Of a stretch of DNA of 64,000 bases, positions 38,301-50,963 are shown piece by piece; the first letter of the stretch is position 1, and the number at the start of each line of letters is the position of its first letter. Origin of the DNA: Brachionus koreanus (lineage: Eukaryota; Rotifera; Eurotatoria; Ploima; Brachionidae); NCBI GenBank assembly GCA_016987375.1, contig PJRA01000048.1, positions 1,626,503 through 1,690,502 on the forward strand. The letters run 5' to 3'. Both the position numbers and the translations under genes were made by a program. The notes beneath the pieces are model-generated. The model searched no databases. It had not been told where the DNA came from and worked only from the letters and a program-made list of their open reading frames with translations.

Positions 38301-38688
38301 CAAACAGGCCAACCAGGACAGCTATCAACAAGCAAAAGAAAAACAAACACCAGAATATCATAGTGTTGCCAGTGATTCAGCTCTTGAGGAAAGCGTGGAA
38401 GTTTCTAATTCTGATTCTACATCAACAGTAAAAGCTAAAGCCACAAGCAGTGTTCTAAATACAAACCAGGTTGTTGAAATTAAAGAGGTTAAAAAGAAGA
38501 AAAAAAATTTAAAAAATAAACCGATAACGAATTTAAATGTGAGTGAGATAGCAGCAAGCTTGGAAAGAGACAACATACGTAAAGAAGATTTAAGCGATGC
38601 AAAAGATTCGGATGATGAAAAATTTCAATCGGTAAATGAAAATGAGCCTATAATAAAAGTGATTAAAAGTGATGACGAATTAGCGTAA
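35387..38688 (+). CDS. Goliath/RNF13-type PA-TM-RING E3 ubiquitin ligase
   Basis: Endosomal membrane ubiquitin ligase of the RNF13/RNF167/Godzilla group. Exons 35387-35470, 37019-37102, 37154-37567, 37619-37793 and 37856-38688 join in frame to 529 residues. Residues 1-28 form a signal peptide (MLILNLGFSFC core). The lumenal protease-associated domain spans about 45-165 with GCSKIQVPPN, FDVKVHNAQQAGYAAVIIFN and IKIPSVFVGHSDG, as in RNF13. A single transmembrane helix lies at about 172-194, then a basic juxtamembrane stretch. The RING-H2 finger begins CPIC (232-235) and runs through ILPCEHAYHIECIDKW to CPVCK, with all zinc ligands present. The cytosolic tail of roughly 250 residues is Ser/Asn/Glu-rich, low in complexity and longer than in human RNF13. 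Intron 1 (1.5 kb) contains nested transposon remnants. Confidence 0.93.
35700..36560 (-). mobile_element. Decayed mariner-family transposase, interrupted by a MITE
   Basis: In the reverse strand, broken frames give mariner-type phrases: ELLKNHLDDRFLKQII, then after the insertion KKWIFFRNYDNKNQWLDPSQ, VVCLLE/MLCVCWNN, QELIHYELVLDGFALNSG, LNSEELVQMYATLNDKYQ, and a C-terminal CKSHEWYKR. Several stops and shifts show it is inactive. The A/T-rich end near 35660-35720 resembles that of the copy at 14525. It lies in intron 1 of the RNF13-like gene. Confidence 0.75.
36145..36321. mobile_element. 177-bp piggyBac-like MITE with TTAA target-site duplication
   Basis: It begins CACTAGAAGCACC and ends with the exact reverse complement GGTGCTTCTAGTG. 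It is flanked on both sides by TTAA (36141-36144 and 36322-36325), the hallmark target of piggyBac-superfamily elements. The interior has no coding capacity. It interrupts the mariner remnant between its ...KQII and WYKKW segments, so it is the younger insertion. Confidence 0.88.
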
Positions 38689-41600
38689 CTTTATTTAACG
38701 AAACTAAATTTTTTTTTATTAATCTATTCTACATGTCTTCAAATTAAATGTAATATTTAGATTTTTTTGATTATTTTTATTTTCTAGCTAATTTCATTGT
38801 TATATTCAGTAAATTTTTAAATTTTTTTTCCACTGTTATTTATAATGTATAATATGGGCTCTACTTCTTTACTTAAAGGATTATTTTGTATTCTAACAAA
38901 TAAACTTTGAAAATTATCTACTTTAATTACCTTCAAAAGATCATAACTTGAGCTAGTAAAATTTTTTAAAACGAATAAAATAATTTTGATGATAATTTGA
39001 TTCTTCAAATCTTAAATAAAAATTAAACTTGGCAAAAATGATATAGTAAAAAAGAAAAAAAAAGCTTCTTCTGAATAATTTTAAAATCAAACAAATGTCT
39101 ATACCTTTTTTTAAAATAGAAAATTTTGGTTTAAATGCTTGTCTGATTAGCTGCTAATGATGATCAGTAGTTTCATTTTAGAATTAAAACAAAGGTTAGT
39201 CCAAGATTATTTCATTTTAAAAGTTTTACATAATTTTTTATTTTTTAATAAAATTATATTCGAAATTATTTTTATTTAGAAAAGAAAAGTTGTATATAAT
39301 CTAAGCATATTTCAAAGTTTTTAGCTTTGCTTTTTCAAATCAGTGAAAGTTAATTTCTGGTTTTTATTGATTGAACTAATAAATAGCTTAATTTCCTCAT
39401 ATTTATCATTTATCTATATTTCTTTTACTTAAATTATTAACTAAACGCGGACAGACTTTTATAAGCGAAAACGAAAAAACGAAAAAAGTCCGAAAAAATT
39501 CAAAATTTTCAAATTTCAGGGTTTAAACGAAAGCGAAGGCTATTCGGACAAACCCAGGGGCATTTCCCCACAATTATTTATTAAAAAAATTAAAAAAAAA
39601 TGATTGCGGATGAATTTACCTAAAGAAATTAAAAAATGTTTTTATTTAAAGATTAACCATATGCTCTTCGTATCTTAACTGACAATAGATCATCTTTTTA
39701 ACAAAATATTAAAAGTTTTTCTTTTAACTTTAGAAGATGTTTTCAATTATTGTATTTTTCTTAAATTTAAACGAAATCTAATTCAACAAAATTTGTAATT
39801 GCATACTCATTTAAATTTTCTTTTTTCTTTATTTTAATTTTTTTTATTGACTTTTACATCGCCAGAATTGGCGTTAATTGAAATTAATAAATAAATAAAT
39901 GAAAACATCAGTGAAAATATTAACAATTAGTCAATCCCGGACCCCTATCATTTAATCGTGATTATAGAAGCAAAAAAATATTTACAGTAAAAATATCTTT
40001 AAATGAATCCAAGTAAGAAAACACAAAATTTTGTTTTAATTAAATGAATTAAAAATAATACATTTGATGTAAGGAATATCAAAAAGTATTTTTGGATGAT
40101 GATGAACAAGATATTCAAATACAAGGATACTATAAAATAATATTTAAAAAAAAAGTTTACTATGGCATCGTTAAATATATTGGTTCTGAAGTAAGGCATG
40201 AAACAGGCTTAAAAAAATTAACACCTATTAGACTAGAAAATAAAAAAAAACTGAAAATGCTCTAAATGAGGCAGAAATTGAAGAAAATAAAATGATATAT
40301 TCTGAGTCCGAGTTAAAAGTTATTACAAGAAGCTTATAGAGCGAAACTAAAAAACAACTGATCAAAATGGAAAAAGCTCAAACGCAATCTGAGTCATTAA
40401 TATCAACATGCTCTCAATCTTCTATATAATTAATTAGACATTTTATTAAAATAAAATTGAGAAAAATAATGACTTAAACTATGTTAAGATAAAAATGAGT
40501 TGGAAAGATTTTTAGCGACAAGACTGGTGATTGATTGAACGAAATGAATCTAAACAATCTTCAAATAAAAAGGCAGAGAGATGGCCTTATTAAATTGCTA
40601 TTCATAAAAAAATTATTATTTTATTTTTTTGATCATTTAAAATAAAAGCATGAACTCATTTTAAATATTTTTTTATTGCAACAATGCTAAATGATAAAAA
40701 AATTGATAATATGATTCTCTGATCAATTTGATTAAAATTTACTTTTTTCAAAACACTAATATGAAGGCTTTAATTAATTACTTTTCTTAGTAGCGATTTT
40801 AATTGAAAAAAAGAAAAACTAAAATTTTATTTTTAATAAAAATTCGTTTCTACATTAAACTATAATTTTTTTTTAATTTTTTTTTATTTATTTATTCTAA
40901 TTTATTTTTATTGCGTCTTTGATTTTTGAAAAGAAAAACATATAATAGTCAGTCTAATTTCAGCACAAACAAAAAAAACACAAAAGATTGGATCAAAAAA
41001 ATGAAAAAAATAAAAAAATTTTATTAATATTTGAGTTAAGATTCAAATTTACAATACATAATAACTATCAGAATATTTAATTTAAAAAATTCAAGGAAAA
41101 ATTTTACATTTAATTTCTTACAAAAAAATTTTCTTTAGACTAAAATGCGACAATAGTAAAAAAAATTAAATTGGACTAATTTTCTATTTCAAAATTATTT
41201 ATAAAATTTTTTTAAATTTAATTTTTGTCGACAGAAAACACCATTTTTTCATTAGATAAAGGCCAAATTCTGGCTTTATTGCTGGAAAATATCCCATATT
41301 CAGGGTAATTTTTAGATAATTCAATTTAATAACTAACTACAAAAGAATACAGATCGAATTCCACAACGCGAGTATTCGATATTTTTTTTTTTAATTTTTA
41401 TTATTGAAGGAATATAAATTTTTATTATTTTATGGTTTTATTAATTATTGTTCAAGTTCAAAGAAAATAATTTGTTTTTAAAAAATTTTCAATTGATTTT
41501 ACTAAAAAAGAATAAAAAAAAAATGAATATTTTAAAAATAAAAAGCTTCAAGCTTGAAAACAACAAAATTTGTCCTGTATTTTTTTTAATTTTTATGATT

Positions 41601-42919
41601 TTTTGACGTTGTTACCTTGCGGATTAAAAAATATGGTTCGATAGAAACAAAGTTTGTTTTAAAACACTAAAAATTTGCCTAAAATTTAGGTCTTATATAA
41701 ACAAATTAGTAATTTAATAGATTTAGAAAATTCACTCTCTTAAAACATTTTTGATTACTTATTCGTCAACTTAATTCTAATTAACTTAACAATTTATTTA
41801 ATTTTAAATAAATAATTATTGTTTTCAAATAAAAATATTAATTAAAAATCGATATTTATGACCTAATTAGAATAGAATTTAAATATTTCATTATATTTAT
41901 TCTCATAAATTTTGATAAAAAATTTCAAAAGCCTTATTTACAGTTGATAAAGCAAATCAATTTCTAGCTATCAGTTCTACGCTTCTTTACTAGTCTATTC
42001 TAAACGTTTTTTTCATATTTTTTAAAGAAATCTGATATATGATTAATTATTTTTTTAATTAAAGAAAAACTCTCATATAAGGTTTTATTTATCACATTTT
42101 AAGCAAAGCGTTTTAGCAGATTAAAATATAATTTTAATTTCGATTGCTTAATAAGTAGCTGAGTTTCAACGCAGAAAATGGTAGCAAAGCGTCAGTACAT
42201 GACACCTATTTCTTCAATTTGGATTCAGTTATGTAAATCTTTAATTGAAAAATGATATTTAATAAAATTCTTGCATATAATTATAAACTACTAAGAACCC
42301 GGGATTCGCTATTTACTCACTCATAAGTTGTACATTTTTCTCACGAACAAAATAAAGACTATGCAACAAAAATTCTTCTAAAATTCAATCATTATAATAA
42401 AATATTATTTGAATTTTGAATTTTTAATTTAGAAATTTGATCAGTTGTGTTTGATCTATTGAAATAAAAAATAATTTACGTTCAAATCGAATTTCAGCAG
42501 AATTGGCGCTCAAGAATTCCATGAAGATTTATCAAAAAGCCGTGAATATATTTAAGCATATTTAGCTTAAATGTGGGTTATTTTTAAATTTGATTTAGCG
42601 TCTAAAAGAAAAGCTTTTTGCTACCTAAAAAATATTTTTATTGTTCAACGAGTCTTTTTTAGGCTAAATAAACAATTAAAGAATTTTATGAAATGTTATT
42701 CAATTAAGTTCTCGATTTATTTAATGAATGATATTTAGTTTTAATTAGAAGTCTTTACTTCTTATGAGTCACTGAATTGAATGTTCAATTTAGAATCATA
42801 ATTTTTTAATATTTAAAATAAATTTAGACAACAAAATTTAGTTTGCTATCTTTAAATTAAAATTCGAAAAGAGCAAACTTTTTTTTCATAATTTGCCAGC
42901 TAAACAATTTTTACTAATA
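38689..42919. other. Intergenic region with one coding relic
   Basis: Mostly A/T-rich. It holds the relic at 40083-40429, a hairpin-like tail motif in reverse orientation at 39851-39884 (ggcgatgtaaaa on the minus strand), and a purine-skewed patch at 39455-39560. No intact gene is seen. Confidence 0.55.
40083..40429 (+). pseudogene. Decayed coding fragment of unknown family
   Basis: Frame from 40083 reads a coding-like phrase with FKKKVYYGIVKYIGSEVRH and GLKKLTPIRLEN, then a +1 shift near 40255 leads to ENALNEAEIEEN, SESELKVITRSL, a TAG stop, and a Gln/Ser-rich end closing with TAA at 40427-40429. The regular amphipathic and acidic composition is unlike the surrounding DNA. No family is recognised. 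A transposon accessory protein or a retrocopy are both possible. Confidence 0.4.
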
Positions 42920-45900
42920 ATGGCAAACGCATCAGACGATTTAGATGAAAAACAAAGAATGTACATCTCAAAACACCAAGTAAGTTTTGGCCATAATAAA
43001 TGACTTCTGATCCCTAAATGTGTCAGATTTAAGAGATTTTTTTTAATTAAGAAAAAATAATTATTGAAAAATGCTACAGCTAAGGGTATGAACGGAACAC
43101 AAAGCTGAAATTTAACACAAAAAACATCAAATTAATTTTTATTTCTAGGAAACGTGAAAAATTTCAATTTTTCTCTTAAATGATAGTTGAGACTTTTTAA
43201 AAGATTATTAAAAATCGATAAAATAGTTAACTCATGAATGTTTAAAAAAATTTCAAAATAAATTTTATTTTAAACTATCTTCTAGTTTATTATTTGTTGA
43301 TTGATCTCTTATTTTAGGAAATTTCATCTTCAGGACCTTCAAGCGGTGATGACGAAAATGAGGAAATGGATGAAATTCAAAATTTAGCCGCTGTTCAGCA
43401 AAACATCAATGTTTACCAAACCAACAACAATTTTACAAAAAAATCCAAGGTAACTCTAACTAAATTAGAAAATTGAATTCAATTTATGAATAAAGAAACG
43501 AGCTGTTGAATTGCTCGAAAGCTACCGGGATACTAACACGGTTATTTCCAAGCCGAAAAATCATGAAGGAATTTTATTAAAGCGTCGTAACTGGCCCATG
43601 AAAGGTTGGCACAAGCGTTATTTTATTTTAGCGGATGGAATTTTGACTTATGGAAAATCAAAAGCTGACGTAATTTTTGTTTTAAATTTCTCAAAAAAAA
43701 TTAGCCAATTTCAATTAATGATTTTTCAGATCTTAAAGAAAAAAATAGTTTTCATTGATTAATTTTATTTTAAGCCATTAACATTTCATTAGTAGTTATG
43801 CTAAAAAATTTAATATTTTTTTTCTAATGGACAATTTAAATGACATTTTCAAAAAAAAGGATTTATCTAAAATTAAAATTTTATTTTTTTAAACTAAGAT
43901 TGAAATTTAATAGATGGATAAAAAAGTTAAAAATTGAGATTGATACTAAGAAAGCATTTTAAATAATTTAAATTTTGTTAGCTGCTTTTTACATTATTTT
44001 GTTGGTCTAAAAAGTTTTAACATTTTAATTTTTATTAATTCGATTAACTTTTCTTATGCTAAAGAAAATTTTGAGCCTAGTAAACTTTTTCCTATAAAGC
44101 TTTGTTAGAATTAAAATTTCAAAGTTCATTTTTATACAGAGTAGTATCGGATACCGTCAGAGGCGCTAAAAAATGGTGTTGGTTGTTTTGATGACTGTGT
44201 ACAACAATAAACTATAAAAAATTTAAAATATGAAAATTTGATAGATAAAAGAATTGAGCATTAGCAAATAAATTGAAATTTTGAAAAAAAAAAATTCTTC
44301 CGTCGTGGCTATCAAGACGATCAATACCATTTTTGGCGATCTAGTGGCGGCCACTAGAGTCGTTTAAAACTCATAAGTCAAATCAAATAATTTTAAAAAA
44401 TAAAGAATTTATTTATTTTTGCTTTAAATTTAGAAAAAAATAAGATTCAAGAAAATTTTCAATTTTTAAAATCAATTTTGTAATCTCTTTTGATATTTTC
44501 ATATCTAATATTTAGCTGACAAAGCATAGAGATAAACCACATGGAGTTCTAAATGCATATATGTCAATTGTATCTTTTATTACTTCAAAAAAAAGAATAC
44601 TGATTGATTCAAGTACTAATTCTAGCGCAGTTGTATGTCAATTGAAAGTAAGAGAGAAAAAAAATTAATAATTTTGATTTATAAATTTTGTTTATTATCA
44701 GGCTAAAACACAGTCTGAATTTGAGACATGGCTGGAACTTCTTCGACAACACAGGCTCTATTATCAATTTAAGCTTTATCAGAACAACAATCGTAACAGC
44801 AGCTTTCTAACAAATAATCCAAACCAACTGACTCCCATGAGTAACCGAAAATCTGACTTGACTTCAAGCAATGCAAAAATTAATCAAAATTCATCAAATT
44901 TGTTTAGTTTTTCAAAAAATCCAACGTAAAATTAAAACATTAATGTAGAATAAAATAAAATTAATTAATAAAATAATTCAGTTCTGAGGATTTGGCAAAG
45001 CGAAACTTGCAAATAAATCTAAAAATTGATCATGAAGTTAAAAACAAACAAAACAACTATCCATCTATTGATGACTATCATTTGGATAATGGTTTCAAAC
45101 AAGTTGAAGAAAATTTGATGAATCTTTCAAAAGTTCTAGGTTCGTTGTATTTGTGCACGTTGTCATCATCAGCCAACACGATCAATTCTTCGAATAATCA
45201 AATAAACCTTCCGGGACAAACGAGCTCATTTATCCCGCATCACCAACCTCAACAATCTTCAGTAGTATGAATTTTATATTCCATCTACTTCTAATTACAA
45301 ATAAATTTTCTATTTAAATTAAAGAGCGCGGATTTTGTTCAAATGTTGAATGTAAATCCGAAGATTCACTCAAGTAAATCGAACCCAAATTTGATCAACA
45401 ATGAAAACGCTTCAATAGCTTCAAAATCGAAAAGTAATTGATTAAATATTGTTAATTTGAATTCAACTATCATCATTTTAGATTTAGGCGCGGGTTTAAC
45501 TGTCCCGCCATCAATAAGTATCGATTCAGCTGGTACAATATGCTCAGCTCAATTTAATCAATCGTCTAATTCAATTGCAAGCGATGAAAATTCTTTTAGA
45601 ATAAATTTTTATCAAGATGCCAAATCTAGTAATTTTCATCTCATTAGTATAAATTACAAATAAAATAAATAACTAGTTCATGATCAATTGCTCTTCATTT
45701 ATCAACAATTACTTCTAAAAAAACAAAATTTTTTGACTGGAAATTCTAATGTAAATTTTAATGTTAAATTAAAATTTTGAAACATTTATTCTTATATTTT
45801 TTAGATGACCAAATCTTCATTTAGAACACAGAGATCAGAATCGGTCATGTCAACAGTGTCACTCCAGGACTCCCAACAATTCTATGATGCTATTGAATAT

Positions 45901-48054
45901 TTGACTTCTGATAGCGAGTCAGACGACGACTCTGATCAAGAAAGTGATCAAGAGCCGACTGAAATGCTTAAAAAAGACAACCATCCAATTGTTCCAGGTT
46001 TGTGATCAATTTTAATAAGTTTTCTCTATCAAAATTTTTTTGCTACTAAATTAAAATATAAAACAAATACTAAGAATTTTTGTTCTTAGTTGATTTAAAT
46101 CGAGATGTTTCATATGATCAAAGTGAAGGTATTTAATTCGCATATGTTTTAAATATGAGCTTGTCTAAGGGCTGTTAATAAAATACATATATGCTAATTT
46201 AGTAATTTAAAATTTTGAATTAATAAATTTGAAAAAATTGAGAAAAATTATCAAAATTTTTAAACCTAATTAATAATGAATTTATTGCTAATTTAATCTA
46301 TTTAAGATTAGAATTTTTGAGCAACAAGCTATTTGAAAAAAAAAATTATGCTCGGATAGAATTTAAAATCAAAATAAGCTGTAATGATTAATTAGTCATA
46401 GAATTTTGAAAATTTAAAATTTAAAGTTTATTTAAAAAAAAATTAACAGCTCTTAATTTTTTTTAATCGAATCATTTTTGTATTAAATATTCTGTGTACA
46501 TTATGTCATAAGATCAATTTGCTTGTTAGATCCAAGGAATGCTAATTTTAATTAGTTAATTGTTTTTTTTTTTATTGAGATTAGAAAAATTAAAGCTAAT
46601 GTTTGAATTTTCAAATTTAGAAGAAATGCAAACCCAGAAAATAATGACAAGAAGACGAAAACTACCGGCAACAGCCCCAGATGCGTCCAATGTCAGTGTT
46701 TGGGGTATATTAAGAAAAGCAATTGGTAAAGACCTCTCAAAAATTTCACTTCCAGTAATCTTAAATGAACCTCTGAGCATTCTACAAGTAATTAATGTCA
46801 ATAATCAAAATTGACTAGAAATAATTTTTTTTTCAAAGAGACTCTCTGAAGAGCTCGAATATAGTGATTTGTTAGACACAGCAAGCAGCATTTCAGATCC
46901 ATACGACAGAATGGTTTATATTGCTGCTTTTGTCATATCTGGCTACTCGTCGTCATATTACCGAAATGGAGCCAAAAACTTCAACCCGGTTCTTGGTGAA
47001 ACATTTGAGCTAATTAGACCTGATAAAGGATGGAAATATGTTGCTGAACAAGTGAGTCATCATCCACCTATATCATCGTGCAATTGTCAATCAAAAAATT
47101 TCATACATGAGCAAGTTTTTCATGCTAAAATAAAATTTTGGGGCAAATCGATGGAAGTTCATCCTGAAGGATATACCAGAGTAACTTTGCCAAAGTAACT
47201 TTAAAATAAAAGAAAAAAAAAATTTTAAATTTTGATCAACTAAAAATAAAAAACGTCAAAAATTCTAAAATAAAATTCGTTTGAGATCGAAATTTTTTAA
47301 ATTTAAAATTTTTAAAAGCAAAAAAAAAATTGTCTTTTTTCCAAATAGATTTAATGAAACTTATCAATGGAACAAAATAGTCATGTATGTTCATAATGTG
47401 ATGGGTGCATCAAGAAAGATAGAACAATACGGTGAGATTACAATAAGGTCTACGAACGGAATTTCTTGTACAATTAATTTTCCAAAAGTAAATTAAAACT
47501 AATAGATAATGAATAATATTTTCATTCTTGTTTAGTCAAGTAATTCGAGTCAAAAAAATGAATTTTATGGTGAAGTTTTTGAAGATAATGTAGTCAAGCG
47601 AAAAATATTTGGACAATGGCATGAGTCGTTCTTGTGCGGTATGGATAATACAGCAAAAACCATTTGGAGAATGGGCGCAATGCCCGAAGATTTTAATCTT
47701 TATTATGGATTTACACGCTTTGCCATGGAATTAAACGAAATAACCGAGGACATAAAGCATGATTTACCTCCAACCGATACTCGTTTAAGACCAGATCAGC
47801 GAAATCTTGAAAATGGTGATGTAGAGCGCGCCGAATGCGAGAAACATCGTATCGAAGAAAAACAGCGCACCAGACGCAAAGAAATGGAAGCCAGGGGTGA
47901 ATCTCATCAACCTTTATGGTTCAAATTGAGCAAAGACAGTCTTAAAACAAGTACAAATGAGGAAAAAGAGTGGATTTTTAATGAGCAATATTGGACAAAA
48001 CGGGAAAATCAAGGCTTTAAAGAAATTAAGCATATTTTTCCTAATTTGTGGTAG
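42920..48054 (+). CDS. Oxysterol-binding protein-related protein, ORP3/6/7 type
   Basis: Lipid-transfer protein acting at ER contact sites. Exons: 42920-42979, 43318-43449, 43496-43669, 44516-44647, 44702-44925, 44982-45264, 45325-45433, 45482 to about 45640, about 45805-45997, 46090-46128, 46621-46787, 46839-47194, 47349-47487, 47536-48054. All joins keep frame except exon 8/9, which I could not resolve. The PH domain (about residues 85-190) opens with HEGILLKRRNWPMKGWHKRY, close to ORP3/6/7. An FFAT-like VAP-binding motif, QFYDAIE, followed by acidic residues, lies in exon 9. The sterol-binding ORD starts near VWGILRKAIGKDLSKISLP and contains NPVLGETFE and the fingerprint EQVSHHPP, and ends with KEIKHIFPNLW. 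Intron 3 (0.85 kb) holds a GC-rich palindrome. Confidence 0.93.
44341..44357. repeat. Perfect 17-bp GC-rich palindrome in the ORP intron
   Basis: ctagtggc-g-gccactag: two exact 8-bp arms around one base, within a G+C-rich patch (44300-44365) in otherwise A/T-rich intron DNA. A related stretch, ggcgctaaaaaatggt, lies at 44162-44177 and partly matches the reverse complement of 44326-44340, hinting at a decayed inverted-repeat transposon. Confidence 0.6.
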
Positions 48055-48603
48055 TTGTGTCCCTTTTAGAACTTACATAAATAGCCATAAGAAAATTTAA
48101 AAATCATTGTGTAAATAAGCTTAATATTTTTTCAACTCATGTGTAAAAGCCGGATGATCCCATTTTATTAGTCAATGACTAAAAAAAAAACATCTTTAGA
48201 GAAATGAAACTTTCCCAATGGTAGTAGTGAAAATTTTTAAAATTAGAGTTTGCCTTGAGGAAAAAAAATTTTCTCAAAGCTTTTTTTTTTGAAAATATGC
48301 GAATTAATTAATTTTTGATATTGTTAAATTATCATCATTTGAAATAAAATAATTTTAATTTATCTTATTTTAAAAGTATCTAAATTAGATGAGTTTTATT
48401 TGTTATCTTTAAAAAATATTTTATTTCGAATAAAGCAAATATGAAAAAGATGTATTTTATCACAAATACTTGAATAAAATTATAATTAACTAAAAAATTT
48501 TAAATTTTAAACCGAGAATCCTTTAACTGGGTTCTTCTAAAATGCAATTAAAATCGGCTTACAACAAAAAAATTTAATCATTATTTTATTTTTAACAGAT
48601 GAG
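48055..48603. other. Short spacer between the ORP and SNX19-like genes
   Basis: A/T-rich. A strong acceptor-like sequence, ttattttatttttaacag, ends at 48598, six bases before the next start codon, implying a 5' UTR intron or a spliced-leader site. Confidence 0.5.
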
Positions 48604-50963
48604 ATGAATTGGTTTCAAAACAAGCCGTTGAGTCTTAGAATTAAGCTGGTTGTAATCGTTGATTTTATACTCTTGATTTTTGCCTATTTGTTTGTCAGTC
48701 GATATAAGCTATTTTCCATTTTGATCACAAGCATTTTGCTTTGTTATTTAAGTTTCAAATTTTTTAATTCATTTGTTTGTTTGATCAACTTAACCGATTC
48801 GGACAATTTGCCTGCAGAGAGAAAGTTTCAATTAAATTTGTACACTTTTTTGTTCAAAAATAAGCACATTTACCAGCTAGTCAAAAAATTGGTAAAATAT
48901 AAGCTCAATTTGGAGGATATTTTTGAGTCTTCACAAAGCCCGGATAAGCTTGTAAAAACAGATCAAATTCTAGCCAAACAAATCGAATCCTTTGTCAAGA
49001 ATATATCAGAAAATTTCATTGAAACGTGGTATTTTGCCAATGTAAGCCATAATAGTCAATTTATTACAGAGACTAAAGTTCAATTGGAGCATATACTGAA
49101 AGATTTAATAGATCGTTTTGATAATATTAACAAAATAGATCTTTTTTCCAAAGCTACGCTAATTTTAAACAAAAATTTTGTTGATTTTTCCATAAATAAT
49201 GTGCTATGCACGAGTGATATTCCTGTTCAGAAGCTTCATCCAGCGGTCAGAAATCAAGCTGAATCGGAGAAGATTTTTATAAAAAAATTGGTCCTCATAG
49301 TTTTGAGAAAATCTGGCAATATTCTTGATATAAATAATCAGTTCATAGAAGAGCTTTTCATGCAGCTTATAGGCAAGAATTGCATTCAAAAAGTAGTAGA
49401 TCTGATAAGCCAACCGAGTTTTGTGTACTTTGCAATTTGCTGTGCTTTGGAAAAAGAAAAAACATTTTCAGCTAGAGAAGAAATTAATGATCAATCGCAG
49501 GAAGTGTTTTTTTCCGGATCAGATGATGATTTTGAGCCTATTGATCTGTCCGATTCGGCTAGTTGCAAAAATGAGAATTGTAGTGCACAAAAAATTATAG
49601 CTAAATCGGAGCTGTCTATGAAAAACCCACTTTACGAGAATGATAACAAAAGTTCAAATTTGTTCTTGGAAATATTTAACATTGGAATAATTGGCTCAGA
49701 AACAAGCAAAGAACCAAAAACTGGAAAAGAATTTACTAATTATTTGATTAAAGTATTTTTTAGAATTTTTTAAATTTTAGTTTAGTTATTCGCTTTTTAG
49801 TTTGAGTACAAATTTTCATCTACATCTATGGATTTGAATAAAGACTGTGGCAATGAAAATTCACAAATAAAAACTAAACAAATTAGAAGAAGATTTAAAG
49901 AATTTGTGTCACTTCAAAAGAGTTTAGAAGACCAATTTCATCTAAAAAATTTTAAAGGTCCATCAAAATTTAATTCTCCTATTGGAAATATGGAATCAGA
50001 AATTGTCGAAAAAAGACGGCTCAGACTAAATAAATACTTAAATGTAAATTATTTGTTTAGTTAATTATTGAAATTTAATATTTTTTTAGAGCCTGATTTG
50101 TTTAACTGAGATTTGTCAGTCAAAAGATTTTACTAATTTTTTAGGCCTTTCGAATACTGAGCAAGTAAAAAGTGGCCAAAGTGTGGTAGAAATTTTAATC
50201 TCTTTTCTATAAAGAAAAATTTTTTCATAATATTTTTTCGTCTAGTCTATTTTAAAATCAGTAAGTGAAAGCTTCTTCGACCGGAATTCTTCCAAATTGG
50301 ATCCAATTGTTAATTTTGCAAATATATTGCCAAATTCTTTTGAATATAGCAAAGAAGTATATAAAGTTTTTTTTTTTAAATCTAGAATTATCTAATTGCA
50401 AAGGAAAAATTTTATAAATTTCACCATCAATTAAGTAATTTATTGAAAGAGACAAAAAATATGTGTGTAAATTTTTCCAAAAATGGTATTTTAATCATCA
50501 TGACTAATTTAGCTTGATTAGAATTATGAATTTAAGATTTTTCAATTGAAACAAAACCATTGATAGAAACAAACTTGAGCAAAATTTTGCTAGAAATAGT
50601 GAATAAGCTACTGACATCAGCTTCATTGATTAACAATTTGCCGACCCAATTTTGGTTCAATCAAAAAAATGTCTATAGATTACTCGAATGCACAATTTGC
50701 GAGTTTTACGCTGAAAGGTAAACTCAATCTTGTTTTATTTATTTTTTTTGAAAAATTTTTCAAGATTTTTCGAGGATCAGCTTAATAGACTGCTGTCCAA
50801 AGAGAGTCTAACTTTTTATTTGCAAAATTTAGAAAGTAGTTTGTTTAATAATAATAATCAAATTAAATACAGTGATCCGGATTATCAAAATTTATTGGAA
50901 AATTTGTTGAAGGAAAAAATTCCTGGTAATTTAAAATCTAATTATTTAGAAAAAAAACATTAG
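48604..50963 (+). CDS. SNX19-like sorting nexin (PXA-PX-nexin C)
   Basis: Membrane-anchored sorting nexin of the SNX13/14/19/25 group; absence of an RGS domain points to SNX19. Exons 48604-49752, 49801-50043, 50090-50164, 50246-50356, 50386-50485, 50537-50717 and 50765-50963 join in frame to 685 residues, shorter than human SNX19 (about 990). Two N-terminal hydrophobic helices (about 15-60) form the membrane anchor. The PXA domain follows (about 100-285; IESFVKNISENFIETWYFAN, VQKLHPAVRNQ). An acidic linker precedes the PX domain (about 375-490) with RRRFKEFVSLQKSLE and VEKRRLRLNKYLN, the usual phosphoinositide-binding frame. The nexin C region (about 560-670) has VNKLLTSASLINNLPTQFWF and VYRLLECTICEFYAE. 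The start was chosen as the first ATG in frame after a splice acceptor-like site at 48598. Confidence 0.85.
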
